This document shows positions 45,098 to 54,453 of a stretch of DNA of 64,000 nt, in pieces. This DNA comes from Pedobacter fastidiosus (GTDB taxonomy: Bacteria; Bacteroidota; Bacteroidia; Sphingobacteriales; Sphingobacteriaceae). A program made the translations under genes and the position numbers. Positions within the stretch are counted from its first letter, which is position 1. Each line of letters begins with the position of its first letter. The stretch lies in contig NZ_JACRYL010000018.1 of the NCBI RefSeq assembly GCF_014306625.1, forward strand, positions 34,929 through 98,928, read 5' to 3'. The notes under the pieces are model-generated. The model was not told the DNA's origin and made no database searches. It worked only from the letters and a program-made list of their open reading frames with translations.

Positions 45098-46717
45098 TTA
45101 TTCGATGGTAACTCTAATAATGTTGTATAATGGTTGATTATCAAAGCGATCAAAACCACCAATCAACAATAGTGCTTTTTTTCCATCAGCCGATTTGGTT
45201 TCAATTACATCAGATAGGCTACCATTAAATGGACCAGTTGAATTATAACCTGAAGCCAAGCTTCCTGTTGGAGTTAATACCATAAAACCATTTCTGGTTA
45301 TGTTATTGTATTTCTTAAAATAACCGCTGACTACAATTAATCCATTAGTAAGTTGTTTTGCAAAACTAGCTTGCCCACCTTCAAATGATTTAGAAACAAA
45401 TGATTCATCTAGTGTTCCATTATCATTTAAAACCGCAATACCAATTGCTACTTTACCATTGTACTGGGTGAAGTTACCTGTGATTACATATTTTTTTGTT
45501 GTTGCATTATACGTACATGAGCCTATGGTATTATCTGCTCCAGTACCTGGGGTAAACGTTGGATCGATGCTTCCATCCGAATTTAATCTAACGATTCGAC
45601 TAGCGGGTTGACCATCAAAAGTATTGAAAGCACCAAACACCACCAATTTTTCTAACTTATCTGCATCTGTGTGCATATAACTATCAATTGGTCCATTGGC
45701 ACCCTCTTTTCCCTTGTTGGTTGCGGTATTAAAACGGAAGGTTTTATCCAAACTACCGTCTAAATTAAAGCGCACAACCTGACGAATTTCAGTACTATCT
45801 AATATAACGGTATCTCTTGAGAAATCGTAATTAAATTTATCGTATGTTCTCTTAACATAGTACCTAAAATCGCCTGTTGCTAAAATTTTTCCTTGATGCG
45901 CATATACACGATTAATATAACCATTGGTTCCACCGTTAAATTTAGGAAACCATTTTTGAGTAACGGTATCGGTTAATGTAGGTTTCTTTTTAGTTTGAAT
46001 TTTGATTGTATCAATGGCACCGCTTGTAAATAAACTAGTAATGTTACTTATGTTTTCTGTGCGTTGATTAAAGCCGCTAAAACCACCAACAATAATAAAA
46101 CGACCACCAATTTCTAACACCCTTGATAAGCCCCCATTCGAACCTTTTCCAGTACGGAAGGTACGGTCGTACTCTCCATCAGCTGATGTTCTGGCTATTC
46201 TGTTAATAGGAACAACGCCACCTTTGTTGTCATAATTTGTAAAATTACCTAGAATTAAATCTCTACCGTCAACCATTTCATAAACCTGACTTACGTAACC
46301 ATTGGTTCCTGCTGTAGCTTTGAAAGTTGGATCGACTTGTATAAGACCGGTTACGGTAAAAAGTGGGCCTATAAATAACTGATCACCTATGGAAATTGAG
46401 GTTACACCTGTACTACCAGAAGCTGGTACTTTCACCGTAATTGCGGTTGCGGTAACACTAACAACTTCGGCCTTTTCGCCGTTAAACATAAAGCTCAATT
46501 GATCTTTATACTTATCGAAACCAGTCGCCTTTATCGTTACTGTTGTACCAACAATACCAATTGCAGGTACTGGAACATCAGTTTGGGCAATGGCCACACC
46601 AAGTGGTGATTTTGCATCTGCATAAGGATCTGGAAGTGCTTCTTCTGCCTTTTTACATCCTTGAAAGCTAAAAGCTAGTAAGGCAATTATTGCGAGTATG
46701 TATTTAATTTTTTTCAT
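45098..46717 (-). CDS. IPT/TIG plus delta-60-repeat propeller lipoprotein (DUF5008-type)
   Basis: Lipoprotein of 539 residues with signal MKKIKYILAIIALLAFSFQGC (Cys21). An IPT/TIG Ig-like domain (about 45-125) reads AIGIVGTTVTIKATGFDKY and AITVKVPASG. The remaining 400 residues carry delta-60-type propeller repeats: IDPTFTPGTGADNTIGSCTY, LDKTFRFNTATNKGKEG and LDESFVSKSF. Each is followed by a GxF/xxYNG strand such as ITGNFTQYNG or VFGAFNTFDG. I associate this layout with DUF5008. No catalytic residues were recognised, so it is likely a surface binding platform. Its place after the fasciclin gene matches that of the DUF5007-like gene in the sister cassettes. Confidence 0.78.
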   Translation of the reverse strand: MKKIKYILAIIALLAFSFQGCKKAEEALPDPYADAKSPLGVAIAQTDVPVPAIGIVGTTVTIKATGFDKYKDQLSFMFNGEKAEVVSVTATAITVKVPASGSTGVTSISIGDQLFIGPLFTVTGLIQVDPTFKATAGTNGYVSQVYEMVDGRDLILGNFTNYDNKGGVVPINRIARTSADGEYDRTFRTGKGSNGGLSRVLEIGGRFIIVGGFSGFNQRTENISNITSLFTSGAIDTIKIQTKKKPTLTDTVTQKWFPKFNGGTNGYINRVYAHQGKILATGDFRYYVKRTYDKFNYDFSRDTVILDSTEIRQVVRFNLDGSLDKTFRFNTATNKGKEGANGPIDSYMHTDADKLEKLVVFGAFNTFDGQPASRIVRLNSDGSIDPTFTPGTGADNTIGSCTYNATTKKYVITGNFTQYNGKVAIGIAVLNDNGTLDESFVSKSFEGGQASFAKQLTNGLIVVSGYFKKYNNITRNGFMVLTPTGSLASGYNSTGPFNGSLSDVIETKSADGKKALLLIGGFDRFDNQPLYNIIRVTIE

Positions 46718-46751
46718 TTTTTTAATTTCTTAAGGTAAACCTAATTAGGTT

Positions 46752-47480
46752 TTAATTTGACGGATTAGAAGGGGTTAAACCAGTGTAATACACATCACTA
46801 AAAAAATCGAATGTCGCAAATCCAAAGTACCCACCATTATAGGCTAAAGTATGTACCACACCATTTGTAGGTTTAATATCAGACGATGCTACCGGATTAC
46901 TTAACCAATTATCATTTGGTTTTGAAGCATCAGGTATGTAAGTTAAAACCAACTGGCGATAACCTATATATTTAATATTATTTGCCGTAGCATAGGTTAC
47001 ACCAATATTAGAAATATTACCACCTAATGAATAGTATAAACCACCAGGATAAACGCTTTTAACATCAAAATCAATTTGTTGGTAATCCTTAAGTTTGTTT
47101 ACACCTTTAAACATATAGCGTTGTAAATATTTTTTCCAAATTACGGGGCTAATCTGATCTAGCGTTTTAACAGTATCCTTACCAGAATAAAATAGAAAAT
47201 TATTTAAACCTCCAGTTTTAAGGGTTCCTATTGTTCTTTTAATTACATCGTCATCAAATGCAAAAAATGTAAAATCATCTTTTGTAAATTCACTTTCCAT
47301 GCCTGCTAGTTTTACAATTTTGGCTACAGTATCAAAAGGAACTTTTTTAGATTGTAAATACTGAAGCATGTTACCTTGAAAATTAGGATCTGCCAAACCA
47401 CCATCACGGTAATATTCATCTCGTTTGCAAGCATTTAATATTAGCAGTAAAGCAGCACAAGCAAAAATTAGCTTTTTCAT
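46752..47480 (-). CDS. Fasciclin-domain lipoprotein
   Basis: Lipoprotein of 242 residues with signal MKKLIFACAALLLILNAC (Cys18). One FAS1 domain is visible: MLQYLQSKKVPFDTVAKIVK, then ESEFTKDDFTFFAFDDDVIK, and the closing NGVVHTLAYNG. It resembles the fasciclin proteins at 4628-5329 and 53332-54441, and like them it directly follows a SusD gene, 20 bp away. It lacks the discoidin tail of the latter. A role as surface accessory protein of the SusCD pair is inferred. Confidence 0.84.
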   Translation of the reverse strand: MKKLIFACAALLLILNACKRDEYYRDGGLADPNFQGNMLQYLQSKKVPFDTVAKIVKLAGMESEFTKDDFTFFAFDDDVIKRTIGTLKTGGLNNFLFYSGKDTVKTLDQISPVIWKKYLQRYMFKGVNKLKDYQQIDFDVKSVYPGGLYYSLGGNISNIGVTYATANNIKYIGYRQLVLTYIPDASKPNDNWLSNPVASSDIKPTNGVVHTLAYNGGYFGFATFDFFSDVYYTGLTPSNPSN

Positions 47481-47500
47481 ATATCTTTTATTATAATATT

Positions 47501-49024
47501 TTAATTACCACCATTAACCCAATAATCATTCAATTTCATGTACGGGTTGTTGTTTAACGCATTAGAGCTAATTGGCCAGGTCCAAGCACCACGACTAAAT
47601 TTATCTGCTGTAAGCACATTATAACTCCACTGGCTACTCAGAATGCGTTTAGTTCTTACCAAATCGAAATAATGATGCCCTTCACCAATAAGTTCTCTAG
47701 ATCTTTCGAAGAAGATAAAATCTTTTAATTCGTTACCACCGCCACCACTATATTTTGATGCCTGTGCACGATCTCTTACTTTGTTAACCATTGTTATTGC
47801 TTCAGCATCTTGACCTAAGTTTGCAAGTGCTTCGGCATACAACAATAATTCGCCTCCATATCTAAAAATCATGAAGGTATTATCTGGGTTAGCATCTTCC
47901 TCACCAGTAATGAAAGAGTTTTTTGCAAATTTCAACATCATAAACTTTCCGTTATCTGTAAAAATATCTTCGTTAAACCAAGTTGCTATTCTCTTATCAC
48001 TCGCATCTTGAAAAATCTTCTGCATGTATTCACCTCTATAATAGGCAAAGCTTACACGGTGTGTATATTCTGGTCTTTTGTATGGATAATGCAAAAACAT
48101 ATCTGCAATTGGCGCAACGTTCAAAACTGCATCACCATAGTTAATACTTTGGTAAAACTCAAATAAGCTTTCATCCGAGCGGCCTTTAATAACTGATGCC
48201 CATTCGGTAAGTGGTAATAATCTATAAGCATTACTACCCACTAATTCTTTACCCAAATCTGCTGTGGCCTGATTGTATTTATTTGCATTGGCTCCATCGA
48301 AACCTGCATTCCACATGTTCATTTCCATCATTAAGGCAATAATACTACCTCTATTAGCTCTCACACCTTTCAATGCAGGGTCTGCATAAGTAAATGGAAT
48401 TTGGCTTTTGTAGGTATTTAAATCAGCGATACATTTATTTAATACCGAAACAAAGTTTTCGCGAGGTAATGCAGTCGAATGAAATGCATCAGTATAATAA
48501 ACAACATCTCCATATAACCTTACCATTGTGAAATAGCAAAGTGAGCGAATAAAGGCTGCTTCGGCTTTGAACTGTCCTTTCTCTGAATCAGATATTCCGG
48601 GAATACCTTCATCTAATTTTGAAATTAAGATATTAGCACCTTGTATTACTTGATAATAGCCATTCCAATCTGTTATTCTACCAAAATTGTAAAAGTCCCA
48701 AGGCTGCCCACCTCTAATCAAACCTAATATATCGTTTCTGCCAAGGTATTCTACAAACTCACGTGCTGGCGCTAAATCTGCCTGACTTTCATGTAAAACC
48801 TCGCCAGATCTATATTCTCCAACAGCACCAACATAATGTGTTTCGTTCATTTTACCGAAAGCAATTCTCGATAAATCATAAATATTGGCAACAACATCTT
48901 CTTTCGATTGGAAAAAATTATTTCCCGTTAATTTATCTAAAGGCTGTACGTTTAAAAACTTTTTACATGCAGGCAAGCAAAATGATGCTGCAATAACTAA
49001 AGTATAAATGATAACTTTTTTCAT
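47501..49024 (-). CDS. SusD/RagB-family outer-membrane nutrient-binding lipoprotein (second pair)
   Basis: Binding partner of the SusC encoded 11 bp upstream; 507 residues. The lipoprotein signal is MKKVIIYTLVIAASFCLPAC with Cys20. SusD markers are FLNVQPLDKLTGNNFFQSKE, FIRSLCYFTMVRLYGDVVYY near 175, and the C-terminal ERSRELIGEGHHYFDLVRTKR and WPISSNALNNNPYMKLNDYW. It belongs to the second SusCD pair within the 11-gene operon. The ligand is unknown. Confidence 0.93.
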   Translation of the reverse strand: MKKVIIYTLVIAASFCLPACKKFLNVQPLDKLTGNNFFQSKEDVVANIYDLSRIAFGKMNETHYVGAVGEYRSGEVLHESQADLAPAREFVEYLGRNDILGLIRGGQPWDFYNFGRITDWNGYYQVIQGANILISKLDEGIPGISDSEKGQFKAEAAFIRSLCYFTMVRLYGDVVYYTDAFHSTALPRENFVSVLNKCIADLNTYKSQIPFTYADPALKGVRANRGSIIALMMEMNMWNAGFDGANANKYNQATADLGKELVGSNAYRLLPLTEWASVIKGRSDESLFEFYQSINYGDAVLNVAPIADMFLHYPYKRPEYTHRVSFAYYRGEYMQKIFQDASDKRIATWFNEDIFTDNGKFMMLKFAKNSFITGEEDANPDNTFMIFRYGGELLLYAEALANLGQDAEAITMVNKVRDRAQASKYSGGGGNELKDFIFFERSRELIGEGHHYFDLVRTKRILSSQWSYNVLTADKFSRGAWTWPISSNALNNNPYMKLNDYWVNGGN

Positions 49025-49035
49025 AATAATATTTT

Positions 49036-52000
49036 TTAGTTGCCTGTATTAAGTTCTAAGTTTAAACCAATATTATAAGTACGTGGTACAGGGTATCCGT
49101 TAGAAATATCGCGACCTAAAGTGGTTACGTTTTCTGGATTCGGACCGCTGTATTTAGAGAATGTAATTAAGTTATTGGTTGAACCAAATACTCTTAAATT
49201 GGCTAGTCCAAATCGGCGAATTAACTTCTTATCGAACATATAAGAAAGGGTTAAGTTGTTAATTTTCAAGTAAGAACCACTTTCCTGCCACAAAGTTTGA
49301 TCGGCTCTTAATGGCTGAACAGCTCCATAACGGCTATAATCATAAGGGTATGGGTATTTTGCATCGTCGCCTGGTTTCATCCAGATATTCAAATCATTTA
49401 AAGGCACAACGGCGTTTAATGCATATGGATCTCTCATAATAGCAATACGATCTGCCAATGCATTATTTAAAATAGTTCTATCTGCGGTATAACTTGCGTA
49501 AACATTTAAGCCCCAGTTTTTATATCTCATTGTAAATGATAAACCACCAGTAAACAACGGCTGCGAGTTTCCTGTTACTTCGTAATCTCTACCATCTAAA
49601 ATATAATCACCATTCACATCTTTCAACCTTGGATCGCCTGCATTAAAGAAAGTACCATTTGTTTGGTATCTTTTTCCGGTGACCGGATCAGTTGGTACAT
49701 CGCCATCAGTTGCGTACACACCTTGGTTTATGCGTAGATAATTTGATAAAGTATTTCTGCCTACACGGTAAACAATGTGCTGCAAATATGCCGAACCATC
49801 AAAACGAATGTATTGTCCGTTATATTCTTCAGGAAGTTTTAATAAAACATCTCGGTTATAAGCTCCATTAACAGAGAAAGATAAATCGAAATCTTTTGAT
49901 GAAATTGCCTTAATATTTAAGCTAAGCTCTGTACCATAATTTGCAATACCCAAATCGTTACTCGCTAGGCGAGAGAAACCTGTTGTATTAGATAAAAAAC
50001 GATCGAACAATAAGTTATCAACCTTTTTAAAGTAAGTATCAAACACAATCGAGAATCTGTTAAAAAATCCTAAATCGAAACCAAGGTTATACTGACTTGT
50101 AGTTGTTGGTTTTAAAGATGGATTAGGAACCAAATCATAGTTGATCCCAATGGTTTGCGTATTGTTAAAATTACCATTTAAGTTATAAATACCATAAATA
50201 CTTTGAAGATTACCCGTTGGTGCGATATTTTGACCCCAGGTTAACCTGATACTACCATAGTCTAACCATTTTTTATCAACCAACCAGTTTTCTTTATTGA
50301 AATTCCATCTTAAACCGACTGATGAGTTTTTTGAATATGGATTTTCCAAACCACTTGATGAGGTACCATCCAAACGGTAAGAAAACTCAGCAACATATTT
50401 TTTATCAAAATCATAGGATAATGATCCTGCGAATGATGCAATAGTTGCATTTCTATAGTTACTTAAAACACCACCACCTCTTGAATAAAAACCATCATAA
50501 CCAACCGGCCCTTGAAGCTGATCGTTCGGGATTCTTTCTTGTTGCGTTGCTGTTGCTTGTGCGCCTTGTTTATAAATCTCATTAAATGTATTTACAAAGA
50601 AATTGTGTTTCTCACCTAATGTTTTAGCATAAGTGATTGAGTTTCTATTATACAATTGGAAATTTCTACCTGAATAATCATAAAGTTTTGCAAACTGACC
50701 ATTGGCTGCTGCTGGCGTAAATGTAGTTTCAGTATCTGAAGTATAATCGTAACTTAAGGTAGATGAAGCCGCTAAACCTGGAATAAATTCGTAACGAGCA
50801 TCAATATTTGTACGCAAATTTCTGGAGTTGTTATCGTTCAAAGTTTGTAATGCAGATAACACACCGCCAGATGCTTGATAAAAAGATGGTGGAGGCAAAA
50901 GTGTAGATGCCTGTCCATTGGTGGCTACACCAGATTGAAGTAAACCTGCCCCATTACCTTTATTTTGCTTACCAACTGAACCGTTAACAAAACCAAAAAA
51001 TCTAAATTTATCGTTCGGTTTAAACTCCATGTTCATGTTTAAGTTATAACGATTGTAACCTGTATTTTTAATTACACCCTTTTCGGCATAATAACCCATA
51101 TTGGCTTTGTAATTGAATTTTTGATCACCACCATCTAAAGCCAAGTTATGACTTTGGTTATAGGTAGTTTGATAAAACACATCTTGCCAATCGGTAGAGT
51201 TATTCCAGTAAGCGTTTAAACTATCTGCCAAAAAAGGTGTATTACTAATCTGTCTGATTTGGTTAAGATTTTGAGCGTTTAATATAATTTGCTGAATTTT
51301 TAATGCTCTTTCTGAATTACCGCCTAATGTTTCGCGTAATTTTGGAGGTGCATTAACAAAGAAATTGGATACGTATTTAATACGAGGAATTTTTGAGTTA
51401 CCTCTTTTTGTAGTAATAATGATTACTCCATAAGCACCTCTTGATCCATACATGGAGGTTGCCTGTGCATCTTTCAAAATCTGAATATTTTCAATATCTT
51501 CTTGAGGGATCAATGAAAGTGGGCTAACACCTGGTCCTTGAGTTTGAAAACCAAACTCGGCTGCTTTATCTGCATCCAAAGGCACACCATCAATAATATA
51601 TAGTGGGGAAGTTGGTTGCAAAAACGAATCGTTACCACTACCAGAAATGCTTAAGCTAGAAAGACCACGAACTTGAACTGAACCCCTGAAACCTGGTGCT
51701 CCTGTATTGTTCTGAATATTTAATCCCGGTACTTTACCTTGTAAAAGTGTTTCGATATTGGATACTGGTATATCTGATACATCTTTACCGGTTAATACAG
51801 TTACTGATCCTGCTGTGGTTTCCTTAGGTCTGTTTTGATAAGCAACAATAATAACCTCACTCAAATCTTTACGATCTTCACTTATTGTAACGGTAATATT
51901 TGTTTGATCGGTAATTTTTACAGACGCAGTATTGTAACCTAAAAACTTGAATAATAGTGTTCCTCCGGTTGGCACATTAGCCGAAAATTTACCGTCGCCG

Positions 52001-52182
52001 TTAGTTTGAGTTAGGCCTTTATTTGTAGCTTGCAAAACAACAGAAACACCCGGAACCCCCTGTTTAGTTTCTTTATCGATAACCCTACCATTCACAATAA
52101 TATTTTTTTCTTGCGAATAGGCATTGGTACCACATATTATACATACAATAAGTAATGTATATAAAAGTATATTTCTTTTCAT
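49036..52182 (-). CDS. SusC-family TonB-linked outer-membrane transporter (second pair)
   Basis: TonB-dependent pore of 1048 residues. The ATG at 52180-52182 gives a signal peptide (MKRNILLYTLLIVCIICGTNAYSQ); a TTG seven codons upstream is less likely. It has the carboxypeptidase-D-like extension (NGRVIDKETKQGVPGVSVVL), then the plug with PVSNIETLLQGKVPGLNI and TSMYGSRGAYGVIIITTKRG, and a barrel ending VPRTYNIGLNLELNTGN. It begins the second SusCD-fasciclin set of the operon, 21 bp after the DUF5007-like gene. The GYPVPRTY end motif links it to the SusC proteins at 6807 and 55994. Confidence 0.94.
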   Translation of the reverse strand: MKRNILLYTLLIVCIICGTNAYSQEKNIIVNGRVIDKETKQGVPGVSVVLQATNKGLTQTNGDGKFSANVPTGGTLLFKFLGYNTASVKITDQTNITVTISEDRKDLSEVIIVAYQNRPKETTAGSVTVLTGKDVSDIPVSNIETLLQGKVPGLNIQNNTGAPGFRGSVQVRGLSSLSISGSGNDSFLQPTSPLYIIDGVPLDADKAAEFGFQTQGPGVSPLSLIPQEDIENIQILKDAQATSMYGSRGAYGVIIITTKRGNSKIPRIKYVSNFFVNAPPKLRETLGGNSERALKIQQIILNAQNLNQIRQISNTPFLADSLNAYWNNSTDWQDVFYQTTYNQSHNLALDGGDQKFNYKANMGYYAEKGVIKNTGYNRYNLNMNMEFKPNDKFRFFGFVNGSVGKQNKGNGAGLLQSGVATNGQASTLLPPPSFYQASGGVLSALQTLNDNNSRNLRTNIDARYEFIPGLAASSTLSYDYTSDTETTFTPAAANGQFAKLYDYSGRNFQLYNRNSITYAKTLGEKHNFFVNTFNEIYKQGAQATATQQERIPNDQLQGPVGYDGFYSRGGGVLSNYRNATIASFAGSLSYDFDKKYVAEFSYRLDGTSSSGLENPYSKNSSVGLRWNFNKENWLVDKKWLDYGSIRLTWGQNIAPTGNLQSIYGIYNLNGNFNNTQTIGINYDLVPNPSLKPTTTSQYNLGFDLGFFNRFSIVFDTYFKKVDNLLFDRFLSNTTGFSRLASNDLGIANYGTELSLNIKAISSKDFDLSFSVNGAYNRDVLLKLPEEYNGQYIRFDGSAYLQHIVYRVGRNTLSNYLRINQGVYATDGDVPTDPVTGKRYQTNGTFFNAGDPRLKDVNGDYILDGRDYEVTGNSQPLFTGGLSFTMRYKNWGLNVYASYTADRTILNNALADRIAIMRDPYALNAVVPLNDLNIWMKPGDDAKYPYPYDYSRYGAVQPLRADQTLWQESGSYLKINNLTLSYMFDKKLIRRFGLANLRVFGSTNNLITFSKYSGPNPENVTTLGRDISNGYPVPRTYNIGLNLELNTGN

Positions 52183-52203
52183 AATATTAGCTTTATTGAT
52201 CAA

Positions 52204-53295
52204 CTATTCGTTAGCAAATTTTGGGTTCTCTGTTTTGAAATAAAATACTATTTCCCAGTCTCCTGCTTTGTAAATTGCAAAGTCGATCCCGAAATTGGCT
52301 ACCGTACGGCCACCACCAAAACCTAATCGAGAATAACTTAACTCTACTTTCGCTCTTGAACCTCCAGTTGCATACGATGTTGGAATTTCGACCAATGGAA
52401 TTGGATAGGCCACATCGTATTGAACATATTTATCTGTCATTTGCATATTGAAACCGTGGATCATTTTGGCCCAAACGGTTTCGTTAAACTTCTTAGGATC
52501 AATTGGTAACGAATCTTTGCCCAACACCACAATACGTAACGTATGGCCATTGCCTCCAGAGGCTAATGGACGGATGTAAACAATCGCATCCTTTTTATCA
52601 TTGTTACTTACTAAGTTTAAGTTAGAAGTAGCTCCGATTACGTTATTTAAATAAGGGCGGATATAATCTCTAAGTTTTTTATCAAAAGGAAACTTCGGAT
52701 CAGGAGCAGGCAAACCTGTAAATGCGTTAAAGTCATTAGATGGTTCATAAGGGCGCTCTCTATAAGGTCTAATCTGAAAATCCTTAATCAATCTTTCTCC
52801 ACCAGTATTTTTAACCTTAACATCAAAAAAGCGAGTATCTTGAGATAAGTTAGTACTATCTGTTGGGCGTGGTTTTAATATTTGATTAGTTGCAGATGGC
52901 CACAAAATGAATTCTCCAGAAGAACGCATTTCGAATATCTGATGCGTTTCAATTTTTCTTTTGGCTTCAATTTCAGCAAGACTTTTTTCCAATCCTGTGT
53001 AGGGTGCAGTCCAAACATAGGTTGGTGCTGTAGCAAAAAGATCGGTTACGGGTTTTCCATCTCCAAACCTCGCATTTACAATTTCAAATGTGATTGGATT
53101 GGTTGAATTATCGCTATTAAAGCCACCTATCAGATTGGTTCTGCCAATTATCGGCTCAAGAATTTTATTGCTAAAATTCACATTATTGCTTAAATAATCT
53201 TTCTCATCGGGCAAATCGAAAATCTTTTTACAGCCACTAAAAGTTATAATGGCAAGTAATGCGACAACGAAATATTTATTTATGATAGGTTTCAT
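52204..53295 (-). CDS. DUF5007-like surface lipoprotein
   Basis: Lipoprotein of 363 residues from the ATG at 53293-53295 (MKPIINKYFVVALLAIITFSGCKK, Cys22). An upstream ATG at 53326-53328 would add 11 residues before the signal. The body is beta-rich with no catalytic motif. It resembles the protein at 3555-4616 in its start (KDYLSNNVNFSNKILEPIIGR) and in KVKNTGGERLIKDF, and both directly follow a fasciclin gene. The family number is from memory. It probably forms part of the surface complex of the first SusCD pair in this operon. Confidence 0.65.
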   Translation of the reverse strand: MKPIINKYFVVALLAIITFSGCKKIFDLPDEKDYLSNNVNFSNKILEPIIGRTNLIGGFNSDNSTNPITFEIVNARFGDGKPVTDLFATAPTYVWTAPYTGLEKSLAEIEAKRKIETHQIFEMRSSGEFILWPSATNQILKPRPTDSTNLSQDTRFFDVKVKNTGGERLIKDFQIRPYRERPYEPSNDFNAFTGLPAPDPKFPFDKKLRDYIRPYLNNVIGATSNLNLVSNNDKKDAIVYIRPLASGGNGHTLRIVVLGKDSLPIDPKKFNETVWAKMIHGFNMQMTDKYVQYDVAYPIPLVEIPTSYATGGSRAKVELSYSRLGFGGGRTVANFGIDFAIYKAGDWEIVFYFKTENPKFANE

Positions 53296-53331
53296 CCGAG
53301 TATTTATTTTAATGTTTCTATATCGCATCAC

Positions 53332-54441
53332 TTATTTCGTTTTGTTTATTGTAAACTCTGCCAATTGGAAAGTTCCACTATTTCTTAATTCGGTAATATC
53401 AATGCGATAAAATTTATAAGCTACAGTGTTGGTACATCTAAATACTTTTTGCTGATATCTTTCTTCAAAGAAGAAGTTAGATCTTCTATCAAGCTCTACC
53501 CAATTTGTACCATCCATCGAACCTTCGTAAGTCCAAGCTTTTGGATCTCTTTCGTTCGCATCATTTGCCGATGTTAGTGTGTAAACCGATGAAACTGCCG
53601 GTGTTTTAAGTTCGAATCTCATCCACAACTCTCCTTGCAAATCGGCTAGGAACTTGGTATGATCATCCCCATCAATTACTTTTCTAGAATTTTCTCCACT
53701 GGTTAAACCTCCACCATTTTCGCGGTTTGATGAAAATATACCACCAATTTCTAAATACAAGTTTGGTGGTGGTGGTACAAAAGTTAGTCGGGTTACAAAT
53801 TCATTGAAGCCAAAAACATGATCGGCACTTATTACGTGTACTACGCCATTTTTAGTTTTGATGTTGTTTGATGATGTTGTACTGGTTGCCCAATTGCGAA
53901 CAAACTTGCTTCTTTTGGTATTATCAAAATTGATGACTTCCGGACCTGCAGCAACTTGACCAGATGCAGAACTTTTAGTGATGCTAGCGTGCATAGGATA
54001 ACCTATATGTACGCTGCTTAAGTTTAAACCGTCTTGAAGCTTTAAAGAATCCGTAGTTTTCTTTCCTCTGATAATGTAATAAGAGGTCATGGTATCCAAT
54101 TGAACTGCATCAATATTGGCTAGAAAAAGAGGATCCTTATCTGATTGTCTTCTAAGTGTATTAAGATTTCGCAAAGCCAATTGAAAACTTGGGTTGGTTA
54201 CTGCAAATAAGGTTACGTTACTATCAGTTAAGGTCTTTTTTAAACCCATTCTATCAATAGCTACGATTAATGAATCGAAAACACCCGGCTTGCTTTTCAA
54301 ATACTCGTAAGTATTTCCAGTAAACGTTACATTTTCTTCTGGTGCTTCGTAAAATCCTCCATTCTTTTTACAAGCTGTGTTTATTATAGTGAGCAACAGT
54401 AAAATTGCTAATGCGCTCATGTATTTTTTTGAATTTTTCAT
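53332..54441 (-). CDS. Fasciclin-discoidin lipoprotein
   Basis: Lipoprotein of 369 residues, signal MKNSKKYMSALAILLLLTIINTAC with Cys24. A FAS1 domain occupies about 42-215: TYEYLKSKPGVFDSLIVAID, SNVTLFAVTNPSFQLALRN, then NGVVHVISADHVFGFNEF. A proline-rich linker (VPPPPN) leads to a discoidin-like domain at about 235-369 (KVIDGDDHTKFLADLQGE, YTLTSANDANERDPKAWTYE, TVAYKFYRIDITELRN, FQLAEFTINK). The two other fasciclin proteins here lack this tail. The tail matches the discoidin domain of the last gene in the operon. It lies 12 bp after its SusD gene. Confidence 0.86.
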   Translation of the reverse strand: MKNSKKYMSALAILLLLTIINTACKKNGGFYEAPEENVTFTGNTYEYLKSKPGVFDSLIVAIDRMGLKKTLTDSNVTLFAVTNPSFQLALRNLNTLRRQSDKDPLFLANIDAVQLDTMTSYYIIRGKKTTDSLKLQDGLNLSSVHIGYPMHASITKSSASGQVAAGPEVINFDNTKRSKFVRNWATSTTSSNNIKTKNGVVHVISADHVFGFNEFVTRLTFVPPPPNLYLEIGGIFSSNRENGGGLTSGENSRKVIDGDDHTKFLADLQGELWMRFELKTPAVSSVYTLTSANDANERDPKAWTYEGSMDGTNWVELDRRSNFFFEERYQQKVFRCTNTVAYKFYRIDITELRNSGTFQLAEFTINKTK

Positions 54442-54453
54442 ATCCTTTTATAA

